Assembly: GCA_963823675.1 (NCBI GenBank)
Contig: CAWGMT010000021.1
Coordinates: 1 to 64,000, forward strand
Reading direction: 5' to 3'
From: CAWGMT01 sp963823675
Lineage (GTDB): Bacteria; Planctomycetota; Planctomycetia; Isosphaerales; Isosphaeraceae
Length of the DNA stretch: 64,000 bases
Positions 46,735 through 56,900 of this stretch are shown here, piece by piece (the stretch's first letter is position 1; every line of letters begins with the position of its first letter). The notes below the pieces were generated by a model, which worked only from the letters and a program-made list of their open reading frames with translations, was not told where the DNA came from and made no database searches. The position numbers were made by a program, and so were the translations under genes.

Positions 46735-47400
46735 ATGTCCGACGTCTACGAACCGACTGAGCGTACGACCGTCAAGCGGCTGCCGGCGCGTGGGAGCCAC
46801 GACCGAAAGGTCGTCCATCAAATTCTCGACGAGGGCCTGATTTGCCACCTCGGCTTTGTCGTCGACGGGCGGCCGTTCGTGATCCCGACGATCCACGTGC
46901 GGGTTGGTGAGACGATATACGTGCACGGATCGCCAGCCAGCCGCATGCTGCGGACCCTGGAGCAAGGCGTCCCGGCGTGCGTGACCGTCACGCATGTCAA
47001 CGGCCTGGTCCTGGCTCGCTCGGCATTCCACCATTCGATGAACTACCGCTCGGTGGTCGTACTGGGCACGGCCACGGTTGTCGAGGATGCCGAGAAGAAG
47101 CTCGATGTCCTCCACGCCTTGACCGACCATTTGATCCGCGGCCGCTGGGAAGAGATCCGGCATCCCAGTCCCGACGAGCTGCGGCGAACGCTGGTCCTGG
47201 CGATTCCGATCGAGGAGGCCTCGGCCAAGATCCGTATCGGCCCGCCGCTCGACGATCTAGAGGACTACGCTCTGCCGGTATGGGCCGGCGTATTGCCATT
47301 GAAAATCGCGCCCTTGCACCCGATCGCCGATCCCCGGCTCTCGCCCGATACCGCCGCACCGGCCTACGCCGCCAGCTACGACGGGCCCAAGCCGGCGTGA
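46735..47400 (+). CDS. Pyridoxamine 5'-phosphate oxidase family flavoprotein (NimA-like)
   Basis: The N-terminus (KRLPARGSHDRKVVHQILDE) and the core (LICHLGFVVDGRPFVIPTIH, YVHGSPASRMLRTLEQGVPA, CVTVTHVNGLVLARSAFHHS) are those of the FMN-binding split-barrel group annotated as NimA/PPOX. Such proteins reduce or bind flavin-linked substrates in the cytoplasm. The segment MNYRSVVVLGTATVVED is the second strand set of the barrel. Length 221 is normal. It precedes the kinase gene by 31 bases on the same strand and may be cotranscribed. Confidence 0.9.
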   Translation: MSDVYEPTERTTVKRLPARGSHDRKVVHQILDEGLICHLGFVVDGRPFVIPTIHVRVGETIYVHGSPASRMLRTLEQGVPACVTVTHVNGLVLARSAFHHSMNYRSVVVLGTATVVEDAEKKLDVLHALTDHLIRGRWEEIRHPSPDELRRTLVLAIPIEEASAKIRIGPPLDDLEDYALPVWAGVLPLKIAPLHPIADPRLSPDTAAPAYAASYDGPKPA

Positions 47401-47431
47401 AGGGGGCCGGGACTACCACGAGGACCATGCG

Positions 47432-50188
47432 ATGGCGGCCGACTTGAAACGCATCCAGACCGCTTTCCTGACTGCCGTGGGACATGGGGACGCCGAGGGC
47501 CGCCAGATCGTCCTCGAGCGGGAGTGTGCCGGCGACGCGGACCTGCGGCTCACGGTCGAAGCGCTTTTGCGTGCCCACGACGAGCCCGACACTCTCCTCG
47601 TTCATGGCCCGGCGCCGCCCGGCGGCGCGAGGCCGGCCGAAACCGCGATCGGCTCCGCCCCGCCCGCGATCACGGAACGCGCGGGCAGTCGAATCGGCCC
47701 GTACAAGTTGCTCCAGAAGCTCGGCGATGGGGGCATGGGCACCGTGTACATGGCCGAGCAAGAAACGCCCGTGCGCAGGCAGGTCGCGCTCAAGATCATC
47801 AAGCCCGGCATGGATTCCGATCTGGTCGTCGCCCGATTCGAGGCCGAGCGACAGGCACTGGCCCTGATGGACCACGAGAACATCGCGCGGGTGTTCGACG
47901 CGGGCACGACCGACACCGGACGACCGTTCTTCGTGATGGAGCTGGTGCACGGCGTGCCAATCACCGACTATTGCGATCAAAGTCGGTTGACGCCGCCGGC
48001 GCGGCTCGAGCTGTTCGTATCGGTGTGCCACGCGATCCAGCACGCCCATCAAGAGGGGATCATCCACCGCGACATCAAGCCCTCGAACGTCCTGGTCACT
48101 CTCTACGACGGCAAGCCCGTTCCGAAGGTGATCGATTTCGGGATCGCCAAGGCGATCGAGCAGCGGCTGATCGAGCGGACAATGTTCATGCAATTTGGCT
48201 CGATCGTCGGTACGCCCGAATACATGAGCCCCGAACAGGCCGGTCTCAGCGCGCTTGGGGTCGACACCCGGAGCGATATCTATTCACTGGGCGTGGTCCT
48301 GTACGAGCTCTTGACGGGCACGACGCCGCTGGAGCATGAAAAGTTGATCGGCGCGGCTTATGACGAAATTATCCGGCGGATTCGCGACGAGGAGCCGCCG
48401 ATGCCGAGCACGCGCGTGAGCTCATTGAAGAGTACGCTGCACGGCGTATCAGCCCACCGCCGGACGGAGCCGCAGCGGCTGCCGCGGATCTACCGGGGCG
48501 AGCTCGACTGGATCGTGATGAAAGCATTGGAGAAGGACCGCACCCGCCGCTACGACACCGCCGGCGGCTTCGCCCGTGACATCCAGCGTTACCTGGCTGG
48601 CGACGCCGTCGACGCTTCCCCGCCGTCGGCGACCTACCGGCTGAGAAAATTTGCCCGCAAGCACCGGGCGGCCCTGGTGGGGGTTATGGCATTCGCGGCA
48701 CTTCTCTTCCTGGGGGCCGTGCTGAGCTCCTGGGAGGCGATCCGGGCAACCCAGGCCGAGCGCAGCGCGGTCGCGCTGGCTCTCCGCGCCACGCAGGCCA
48801 AGCGACACGCCCGCCTCGAGCGCGACCGAGCGATGGCGGCCGAGGCCCAGGCGAAGGCAGAAGAGGAAAAGGCCCATCGCTCCGCGGCCGAGGCTCGCTC
48901 GGTGCTCGACTTCTTCGATAACCGCGTGCTGGCCGCCGCCCGTCCGCAAGGCCAGGAAGGCGGGCTGGGCAAGGACGTGACGATCCGCCAGGCGATCGAC
49001 GCCGCCGTGGCGAGAATCGCCGGTGCCTTCCCCGACGAGCCGGCAGTCGAGGCATCCATCCGCGCAGAGCTGCGGCTTACATACCACTACCTGGGGGAGC
49101 CCGCACTGGCGATTCGCCAACTGGAGCGCGCCCTCGAGCTGCGCGCGGCCAAGCTCGGCCCGGACGATCCCGACACCCTTACCAGCCAGAACAATCTCGC
49201 CAGCGGCTACAAGGCCGCCGGCCAGTGGGATCGGGCGATCGCGCTTTTCGAGCGGACGCTGGCGGCCCGGCGAGCGAGGCTCGGTCCGGATCACCCCGAT
49301 ACGCTCGCCAGCCAGAACAACCTGGCCCTGGCCTACCGCGACGGCGGCCGGTGGGATCAGGCGATCCGGCTCTTCGAGCAGACGCTGGCCGCCCAGACGG
49401 CACGGCTCGGCGCCGACCACCCCTTTACGCTCCTTACCCAGAGCAATTTAGCCCCGGCCTATGTGGCCGCCGGCCAGACCGACCGGGCAATCGCACTTCT
49501 GGAGCGAACCCTCAAGCTGCGCAGAGCCAGGCTCGGAGGCGACCACCCCAGCACCTTCTCGACCCAGAATAACCTGGCGCTGGCCTACCAGGCCGCCGGC
49601 CGGTTGGATCGATCAATCACCCTCTTCGAGCAGACACTCGCGTCCCTCCAGGTCAAGCTCGGCAAGGACCACCCCAGGACTCTCATCACCGAGCACGATC
49701 TCGCGCTGGCTTACCAAGAGCAGGGCAATCTGACCCAGGCTGAATCGATGCTGCGCGACGTCGCAGCCGGGCGCGCCAGGAGTCTGGGCGCGCACAATCC
49801 GGTGGTCGCACAGAGCCTCATCGCCCTCGGCGACAACCTGCTCAAAGAGCGGAAGTGGGCCGATGCCGAGCCCGTGCTCCGCCAAGGCCTGGCAATTCTG
49901 GAGGCGCAGCGCCCCGATGACTGGTCGCGATTCAGCGCCCAGGGCCTGATTGGGGCCAGCCTGCTCGGACAGAAAAAATACAACGAGGCCGAGCCGCTGC
50001 TACTATCGAGCTATGACGGCGTGAAAGCCCGCGCAGCGCGAATCCCCGCGCCGAGCAAGTACCGCCTGACCGAGGCCGGCGACCGGGTCATTCAGCTCTA
50101 CGAAGCCTGGGCCAAACCCGAGAAAGCCGCCGAATGGCGGCAGAAGCTGGCGCCCGTTTCTGCGCCCCAAGTCAAGCCCAAGCCCTGA
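47432..50188 (+). CDS. Serine/threonine protein kinase with TPR domain, membrane-anchored
   Basis: The N-terminal ~85 residues are a helical leader. A Hanks-type kinase follows: KLGDGGMGTVYMAEQE (Gly loop), VALKIIKPG with the ATP-binding Lys, IIHRDIKPSNVLV (catalytic loop Asp), VIDFGIAKA (Mg-binding Asp) and VGTPEYMSPEQ. A membrane helix (RAALVGVMAFAALLFLGAVL) links it to an extracytoplasmic part: a coiled-coil of Ala/Arg/Glu and then six or seven kinesin-light-chain-type TPRs with DHPDTLASQNNLALAY-like repeats. At 918 residues it is complete. It probably senses a partner outside the membrane via the TPRs and signals by phosphorylation; the FHA protein at 29045 is a possible reader. Confidence 0.95.
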   Translation: MAADLKRIQTAFLTAVGHGDAEGRQIVLERECAGDADLRLTVEALLRAHDEPDTLLVHGPAPPGGARPAETAIGSAPPAITERAGSRIGPYKLLQKLGDGGMGTVYMAEQETPVRRQVALKIIKPGMDSDLVVARFEAERQALALMDHENIARVFDAGTTDTGRPFFVMELVHGVPITDYCDQSRLTPPARLELFVSVCHAIQHAHQEGIIHRDIKPSNVLVTLYDGKPVPKVIDFGIAKAIEQRLIERTMFMQFGSIVGTPEYMSPEQAGLSALGVDTRSDIYSLGVVLYELLTGTTPLEHEKLIGAAYDEIIRRIRDEEPPMPSTRVSSLKSTLHGVSAHRRTEPQRLPRIYRGELDWIVMKALEKDRTRRYDTAGGFARDIQRYLAGDAVDASPPSATYRLRKFARKHRAALVGVMAFAALLFLGAVLSSWEAIRATQAERSAVALALRATQAKRHARLERDRAMAAEAQAKAEEEKAHRSAAEARSVLDFFDNRVLAAARPQGQEGGLGKDVTIRQAIDAAVARIAGAFPDEPAVEASIRAELRLTYHYLGEPALAIRQLERALELRAAKLGPDDPDTLTSQNNLASGYKAAGQWDRAIALFERTLAARRARLGPDHPDTLASQNNLALAYRDGGRWDQAIRLFEQTLAAQTARLGADHPFTLLTQSNLAPAYVAAGQTDRAIALLERTLKLRRARLGGDHPSTFSTQNNLALAYQAAGRLDRSITLFEQTLASLQVKLGKDHPRTLITEHDLALAYQEQGNLTQAESMLRDVAAGRARSLGAHNPVVAQSLIALGDNLLKERKWADAEPVLRQGLAILEAQRPDDWSRFSAQGLIGASLLGQKKYNEAEPLLLSSYDGVKARAARIPAPSKYRLTEAGDRVIQLYEAWAKPEKAAEWRQKLAPVSAPQVKPKP

Positions 50189-50199
50189 TGGCCCGGCTT

Positions 50200-50737
50200 T
50201 CGCCCATATTGGGAATTCCGGAAGTGGCTTTCGCCGAGAACACGCTTGTGCTGTACCGCGAGCTGATTAAAGGCGAGGCATCCGGGTTGAGTCAGTTGCA
50301 AGTCGATCAAGCGGACGATTATATTCAGTCCTCCCGCCAGGGGTTCGCCGATGCACTCACCAGTTATTGGACGGCGTTCGATGAGCTCAAGGTTTCATTC
50401 GGGCCTGCCGCCAGGCACGCCGGTGGTTCTGGACCAGCGCATCCTGAGCCCGTTTACAACGACATTCACCGCCATCGATGCTGCGCAAACTCGGGTACAC
50501 CAAGGCCGGATGCGATTCGTCGGGCTGTGGCTTCTGTCCAAGGAACGGGAACTGGCGCTGTACCGGGAACTGGGAACCATTCCGTACGACAACTGGGAGG
50601 CCTTTTATCGCTCATTCATTCCGGAGGCGGGACGTCCGGCAGAAGAAGGGAGACCGCCGGGACCGAGCACGTCACGTCCCCTTCCCTCCACCCGCTTCGC
50701 GGCTCCGCCGAAACGGGATGGGGCAGAGAAAAACTGA
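50200..50737 (+). pseudogene. TolC-family outer membrane efflux protein, deleted remnant
   Basis: Frame 1 reads LVLYRELIKGEASGLSQLQV, SSRQGFADALTSYWTAFDEL, typical of the helical hairpin of planctomycete TolC-like proteins. The match moves to frame 2 near 50395 (LPPGTPVVLDQRILSPF). It then jumps to the far end of such proteins (ELALYRELGTIPYDNWEAFY). A large internal piece is missing as well as the N-terminus, so this is a deletion remnant and not just a frameshift. It overlaps the kinase stop region at its 5' end. Confidence 0.55.
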
Positions 50738-50748
50738 AGCCGAAAAAA

Positions 50749-50774
50749 ACCTCCGCCCCGGCCGGGACGGAGGT
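50749..50774 (-). terminator. Rho-independent terminator of the EF-hand gene
   Basis: On the minus strand, ACCTCCGTCCCGGCCGGGGC then GGAGGTTTTTTT forms a GC-rich stem (ACCTCCG/CGGAGGT with an inner CCCG/CGGG) followed by a run of T. It lies about 75 bases after the stop of the minus-strand EF-hand gene at 50849. Confidence 0.8.
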
Positions 50775-50848
50775 CTCAGGGCGTCGATCGCAGATGGACG
50801 CTGTGAACTTTCAAAGGCTCTGGCCCTGGCCTCTCCGGTTTCCTGGAA

Positions 50849-52090
50849 TCAACCCTTGTGGTGACTCGCGGTCGTCGTCACGTTCTTGTGCGGCTGATTG
50901 GCGAAGTAGACCTTGATCTCGGCGCGGGTCAGAACGCCGTCGTGATTGCTGTCGATCTGGTCGAACGAGACATCGACTTGCGAAGGGAGCACCGCGGCCG
51001 CGAGCGGTTTGCTGGCTGTTCTGCCGGGATTGACGGCCGCTGGCTTGGCCGGTTTCAACGTGGCGGGCTTGACCGGGGTCTTCGCAGGGGCCCCGGCGAC
51101 TGGGGTTGAAGTTCCCTTCGTCTTCCGCAGCGCGGCGACTTTCTCGAGGTCGGACGCAGTGATGTAGCCGTCCTTGTCCTGGTCGAGCCAGACGAACCGG
51201 GCCTCGACGGCCTTGAAGTATTCGCCCATGCCGACCTTGCCATCCTTGTTTGCGTCCATCGCCAGGATCCTGTTGAGCCCGCCGGCGTGCGCGGCTGGTG
51301 CCACTCGTTTGGGGGCGGACGTCGTGCTGACCTGCTTGACGACATCGGTCTTCGTCACCATGACGACTAACTTGGGCGGGGTCGGGACTGGCTTGGCGGT
51401 CGCGACCGGCCTGGCGGCGACGCGCGCGTGGATCATCTTGGCGAACTCGGCCCGGCCGATCTTGCCATTCTTGTCGGAGTACTTGGCGAACGCGGCCTTG
51501 GGGCCTTTGAATTCGGCGGCGCTGATCTTGCCGTCGTGGTTCGTGTCGAGGGCCTTGAATCGGATCGCGACCACGAAGTGGTCCACGGATGCCTGGAACG
51601 CGTGCTTGGCCTCTTCGGGAGTGATCACGCCGTCGTGGTTCACGTCGATCCGGGCGAAAGCTGCGCGTCGGGCCACGGTACTCGGATAGGCTGACATTGC
51701 CGTCCTTGTTTTCATCCATGGCCTTGAACGCGCTCTTTCGCTGGTCAATCGCCATCAGGCCGACGATCGTCAGGTAGGCGCGCCTGGCCTCGGGCCGGGT
51801 GATGTAACCGTCGTGATCCGTGTTGACCCAGGCGAACGCCCTGTTCGGCCCCTTAAACTCGGTTGGGTCGATCTTGCCGTCCTTGTTGACATCCATTGCG
51901 GCGAACAGACCGGCCGTCGTCATAGTTGGGGCCGGAGTGCCAATCTTCGCGACTGACTTCTCACACGTGGTCTTGTTGAATGCGGCGGTGGTGGGGGCGA
52001 GCTTGGCAGGTGATGGAGCTTGCTGGCGCGGGCCATGGCGCCGGCGAACAAGAACGCCAGACTCAAGCCGATCGCGCACGCGGAACGCAT
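50849..52090 (-). pseudogene. Exported protein with nine EF-hand motifs, two frameshifts
   Basis: The start at 52090 gives a signal peptide (MRSACAIGLSLAFLFAGAMA). The frame changes near 52015 and again near 51665. Across the three frames nine EF-hand calcium-binding loops can be read, among them DVNKDGKIDPTEF, NTDHDGYITRPEA, DENKDGNVSLSEY, DVNHDGVITPEEA, DTNHDGKISAAEF, DANKDGKVGMGEY, DQDKDGYITASDL and DSNHDGVLTRAEI, with a shortened loop SDKNGKIGRAEF. A Lys/Pro/Ala-rich linker separates the last loops. It should bind calcium outside the cell. A terminator follows it, so it was transcribed as a unit. Confidence 0.75.
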
Positions 52091-52456
52091 GGTTCTCCTC
52101 CTTCCAGGAAACACGGAGGAGCGTCATCATCTTTGTCGTCTCGATACAATCGGGGCGATCACTCCTCCTATCTATATAAAGCGTCGAAACGGCCCGAAGT
52201 TTCGGATCTTTCTGAAAATTGAGAAAAACTTGCTGCGCGGCGCTCCGTAAGTTTGCATCCTGCGCTTCCGTCAAGCTGCGTTTGGAAGTGTGGCGTTGCA
52301 GCAAAGAACCGACAATTGTAAGATACACGATGCAGCGGCGTGACGATCGTTCTTCGGAAGTACCGGCCTGGCACGCACCGCGGCGGTTTCTGAGTCTGGC
52401 GGCGGCGTTGTGGCGCCTTCCTCGTAGCGGCGGAACTTCATTTCCAGGGGCGAATC
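52091..52456. other. Intergenic region between divergent genes
   Basis: Holds the promoters of the divergent EF-hand and thioredoxin-domain genes. The A/T-richer section around 52150-52230 (TATCTATATAAAG) could contain minus- or plus-strand promoter elements, but I cannot assign them. Confidence 0.4.
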
Positions 52457-54013
52457 ATGGTGGGACCGGGGCGCGGGGCGTTGGCGAGTTTGATCATCCT
52501 GCTCGCGGTCGGGGACGCTGGCGGTGAGCCGAGTGAGGCCGCGGACCTGATCGCCAAGCTGAAGGCATCGCTCGGGGCCATCTCGACGGTCCAGGGAACC
52601 TATCGTACCTATTTTTCCCCGAAGAATCCGGGCACCAAGAACTCAATCGAGCCCGACGGCCATCCGGTTCCCGGCGCAATCGCCGGGCCCGACGGGCAGG
52701 TTCTCTATTCCGAGTTCGACTGGGCCTGGCAGTCCGACCCTTACCGCGAGGCGGTCGAAGGTAAATGGGGCTACGTCGATCACAACCGGATGCACTACAC
52801 CACGACGGCGTTCTTTTACGACGGTGCGACCTTGGCGCATTGAGCCGCGACGCCAAGGGCGGATTGGTCAAGCCGCTCGACGACACCTTTACGGTCTGGC
52901 GCAATCCACTTCGCCTGATCGGCATCGGATTCGGGCTCGCGCCGCGCCGCGATCTCGACAAGCTATTGAGCGGAGCCAAGCTCGTCGCGCTGGCCGGCAC
53001 GCCGCCGCATCTGAAGGTCCTCAAGAGCCAGTTCCGGGATTACGGTCAGGACCTCGAGCTCACGGTCTGGATTGACACGACGCACGGCTACCTGCCGCGC
53101 CGAATCGAGGTATTCGAGAAAGCACGCCGCTTCGTCACCTGGCGGATCGTCAACGACCAGATCGATGAGGTAGCGCCGGGCGTCTGGATGGCGGTTCGGG
53201 GGTCCGATACCGGTTACTACGTCGCCGATTTCACCCTGCCCGCGGGCATGACCAAGGATCGACTCAAGACACTCGACCGCGAGGCCCTTGCGGCGGTGAT
53301 GGCGAACGCCACGGTGGTCCCAGGGACGCTCGGCCTGGGTACGCACACCTGGATCGTTCGACCCGCAGATCGTTCACGTAAACCGGACGATCTCGCGCGA
53401 GCGGTTCGTCCTGAATTACCCCGAAGGGACGAGCCTCTTCGACACGACCCACAGCCCGCCGCTGCAATACAGGTTCAAGGCCGACCGAACGCCCGAGGAG
53501 TGGGTCGAGATCGTTGCGAAGGGCGAGGCGCGGGCCAAGACCGCGCAGAAACGCCAGGCTGCCCAGCAGGCCTTGATCGGCAAACCGGCCGTCGATTTCA
53601 ACGCCGGCTCCGTCTGGATCAACAGCAAGCCGCTCCAGCTCGCCGGCCTGGCCGGGAAAGTGGTGCTCCTCGATTTCTGGGCCGAGTGGTGCGGCCCCTG
53701 CCGCAATGACCTGCCGGGCCTGGCCGAGCTGCATCGGAAGCGCAGCGAGCTTGGGATCACGGTCATCGGCGTGCACACGGCCGGCAGCGATCGAGCGGCG
53801 ATCGACAAGGTGATCGACGAGTTCCACCTGGAGTATCCCATCGTGATCGACTCACCGGCCCCCGAGGGCGTTCGCGGTTGGGGCACGCTCTACTCGCGAT
53901 ACGCGGTGACCGCCATTCCGCACGCGGTCCTGGTCGATCGACAGGGCAAGGTCGTCGCCATCGGTGGACCGGGCGAGGTCTTCGCCAAAGTGCGCGAGCT
54001 TGCCGCGAAATAG
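52457..54013 (+). pseudogene. Exported thioredoxin-domain protein with lipoprotein-carrier-like N-terminus, two frameshifts
   Basis: The first frame has a signal-like start (GALASLIILLAVGDAGGEPS) and KLKASLGAISTVQGTYRTYF, resembling LolA/DUF-type outer-membrane lipoprotein carrier domains. The frame shifts near 52840 (FTVWRNPLRLIGIGFGLAPR, LELTVWIDTTHGYLPRRIEV) and near 53365 (IVHVNRTISRERFVLNYPEG). It ends with a complete TlpA-like thioredoxin domain (VVLLDFWAEWCGPCRNDLPG with WCGPC, ITVIGVHTAGSDRAAIDKVI, and IPHAVLVDRQGKVVAIGG). It is about 518 residues if read through. Planctomycetes often join a carrier-like domain to a thioredoxin domain. Confidence 0.75.
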
Positions 54014-54150
54014 GGCGGTCTTCTTTGATGGGAGGCCGCCGGTACGGCAGGACTGCTAGGCGAACCACAGCCTCGGTTCCCCTCACCCCAGTGGGGAGAG
54101 GCTGTTCGAAGGGCGGCTGAGCGGGCCGGGGGGCGACGCGCGACAAGAAT

Positions 54151-54276
54151 TCAAAACCGGGACACTCCGCGTTGGCCCATTCTAAGAATCGAAGCCAACC
54201 CACCGCCGAAGGCGCGATCGCGAAAGCCCCCGATCGCGGCAAGAAGAGCGGCGCTGATCGTGAGCAACGTCTTCAT
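54151..54276 (-). CDS. Small exported or membrane peptide
   Basis: AGGAG lies 9 bases before the ATG at 54276, and the 41-residue product starts MKTLLTISAALLAAIGGF, a signal or single membrane segment. A Gly-rich short tail (DRAFGGGLASILRMGQRG) follows. No family is recognised. It is included because leader and hydrophobic start agree, not because of homology. Confidence 0.4.
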   Translation of the reverse strand: MKTLLTISAALLAAIGGFRDRAFGGGLASILRMGQRGVSRF

Positions 54277-54429
54277 CGGCGCATCTCCTGGACCTAGCGG
54301 ATTGACGTGATACAATGGCCGGCTCGAAAGAGCGGCCCAGGCTGCTTCAGCCGATTCGCTGTAGCCCAGGCGCCGAAAAAGCGCGCTGCCAGCCCCCAGC
54401 TCGCGGCGTTTCGCCCAGGAGAGCACGCC

Positions 54430-55267
54430 ATGAGTCATAACCACTTTACGCTCAGCTTTTCCTTGAAGTCTCCCGCGGACGCAACAGCGCTGGCGGAGCA
54501 GCTTCCACCAATGATGCCGGGGCTGTTTCAAGCGGAAGACACGATCGGCCGGATTCACTACTCGCGCTTCACGGTTCTGGACGAAAGGACTCTGCTCTTT
54601 CTGGGCGACTTCGACGGCGAATTTGGTCAGCTCATGGCTGATCTGGCCAGTCACGCAGGGCCAGTTTTCGATGCGATCTTCCCGCACGTGGAGAATCCGC
54701 CGCCCACTCCGGTCGCCGATCATAGCAGACGCTTTCGTCGAGTGGACCGCGGCGCATCTTCTTCATGCGGCGACTCTCTTCAGTGCCTACCCGGACGCGA
54801 CCGCTCAGGAGATCAAGGCGTTGGCGTCCGCCGCGGACGTCACGGGCGCCGGCGAATTAAATCCATTCCTGGTGATTGTGCCCATGAAATCCAGCCTTGC
54901 CTATATCGAGGTACAATTGCTCCTGCGCGCGAGGTCGCACCGGACCCAGAAAGATCTGGCCACGGTCGGCACGCCCCACTTCGCCCAGTTCGTGCCGCTG
55001 GGGCACAACCGGGTTGGTTTCTTCACCGTTTATGACGGCTCATTCGAAAAGTATATTGCCGATTTCACCAAATACATGGGACCGATCTTCGATCTCCTGT
55101 TCAAATTCGCCAAGGGCGCGCCGCCTTCGCCATGCAGAAAGCACGTCCAGGAGTTCATTGACTTCGCGGCGGGGGCGAACCGCGCTCCGATCGGGTTCTA
55201 CCAGGCCTATCCGGGCCTGTCGGTTCAGGACATAAACGCCCTGATCGCCGATAGCAGGGAACAATAA
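54430..55267 (+). pseudogene. Internally duplicated protein of unknown function beside haem peroxidases
   Basis: The ATG at 54430 gives SHNHFTLSFSLKSPADATAL. The frame shifts near 54718, where DAFVEWTAAHLLHAATLFSA continues. Read through, the ~279-residue protein is two copies of a ~130-residue domain: IHYSRFTVLDERTLLFLGDF with FDAIFPHVENPPP corresponds to PHFAQFVPLGHNRVGFFTVY with FDLLFKFAKGAPP, and each half ends in a YxAYP....I.AL motif. No haem ligand or known motif is obvious. It precedes a Dyp peroxidase and a catalase-like gene in the same direction and probably belongs to their unit. Confidence 0.6.
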
Positions 55268-55306
55268 TCGCGGGATCGATTACGAGGTTCGAGTCGGAGA
55301 GACCCA

Positions 55307-56867
55307 ATGAGCCAGGACAACGACGAAAACGCTCCGCGGGCAAAAGAGGGCGGTGGGTTCTTCCGCCGTCTGTTCGGGCATGGCGAGCCCAAGGCAAGCC
55401 TGCGGCCGCAAGACGACGCTCGATCTCGGTGAGATTCAGGGGTTCATCCTCCGCGGTTACAGGATGCCGATGGTGCGGCATTTCTTGCTCACGGTGGGCG
55501 TCCCCGCGCAGGCACGCGAGCTGCTCGGACGGCTTGTCAGCGGCGACGAGTCGGATGCGCCGCAGATCACGACCGCCGAAGACTGGCACGTGGGGTTCGG
55601 GCCGGGACCGGGAGACAATCCGGCCGATGTCCCGCGCCGCAAGCCCGACTATTGCCTTAACCTGGGCATCACCTGGCCAGGACTGATCGCGCTGGAAGTC
55701 AAGGATCGGGTCCCGACGATCTCGTTCAAGTCGTTCGGTGCGTTCATCGCCGGGGCCGCCGAACGAGCGAGACTGGTCGGCGATACCGGAGCGAGCGGGC
55801 CGCAGAACTGGATCGGCGCCTTCGGGACGGGAAGCGATCACGTTCTGGTGACGCTGCACGCCATCAGCCCGGAGGCGATGGCGATCTATAGCGACCGCCT
55901 ATCGGCACTGTTTGCCGAAGGCGACGCCTTCCGGGAGATCTGGCGTGCCGACGGAATGGCGCTCGACGGAGATCAGGGACGGCAAGCCCGTTTTCACGAC
56001 CAAGGTTCACTTCGGTTATACCGACGGCATCAGCATGACCACGATTCGCGGCGGTCCCGAGCGTTACCCGCCGGATCACCAGGAACCATGCGAACCCTGG
56101 CTGTTCGTTTTGCTCGACGAGGCTGAGAATTACTACGTGCCGGAGCCTCGAGAGCTCGGTCTGAACGGCAGCTTCGCCGTCTTCAAGATGATCACGACGG
56201 ACGTCGTTGCGTTCGAGAACTTCCTGCAATCGAACCGGGACAAGATCGATCCCGAGCTGCTTGCCGCCAAGATGTGCGGTCGATGGCGCAACGGCGTTCC
56301 GCTGGCGCTCTCCCCGGAAACGGATAGTCCTCCAGGCGGGATCCCACACGATCAGATGAATAACTTCGAATACGTAAACGCCGATGGCTCGGGCGATCCC
56401 AAGGGACTGCGCTGTCCCGTCGGCGCGCACATCCGCCGCATCAATCCCCGCGGCCAGCCGATCACGGGCCAGGGCCAACCCGGCGGCAGCAATAATACTC
56501 ACCGGCTGATCCGACGCGGCATGCCGTACGGGCCGGCCTATAATCCGGCGCAGCCCCACGACGGCATCGAGCGCGGGCTGCTCGGCTACTTCATCAACTC
56601 CAACATCGAGAATCAGTATGAGTTCGTGCTGGGTCACTGGGTCAACGACAGCGAATTCGCCGGGGTCTGTCAGGCTGCATCCTCAATCGAAGGATCCGAT
56701 GATTGGCACCCAGGACCCAACGGAAGAGCATTTTCGTGATTCCGCAAGCGAATGGCTCGCCTCCGATCAAGATCACGGGGTTCTCGAGCTTCATCACGAC
56801 GAAGGCCGCCGCCTACTGCTTTCTGCCCAGCATCACCGCCATCAAGTTTATCTCCAAGCTGGGATGA
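55307..56867 (+). pseudogene. Dyp-type peroxidase, three frameshifts
   Basis: From the ATG at 55307 (MSQDNDENAPRAKEGGGFFR) the frame shifts near 55415, 55960 and 56735. The Dyp family hallmarks are present: FGYTDGIS with the GxxDG catalytic motif, LRCPVGAHIRRINPRG with the proximal haem His, HRLIRRGMPYGPAYNP, RGLLGYFINSNIENQYEFVL and a C-terminal ITGFSSFITTKAAAYCFLPS. These enzymes use peroxide to oxidise dyes, lignin or other substrates. No signal or Tat motif is seen. If the shifts are artefacts the enzyme is ~520 residues. Confidence 0.8.
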
Positions 56868-56900
56868 GCTCCGTGGTCTTCTAGAAGAGGGCTCATTTCC

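Noticed and set aside
46997..48193. Long minus-strand frame opposite the PPOX and kinase genes
   Set aside because: It is a shadow of the plus-strand coding sequence, which has all PPOX and kinase motifs.
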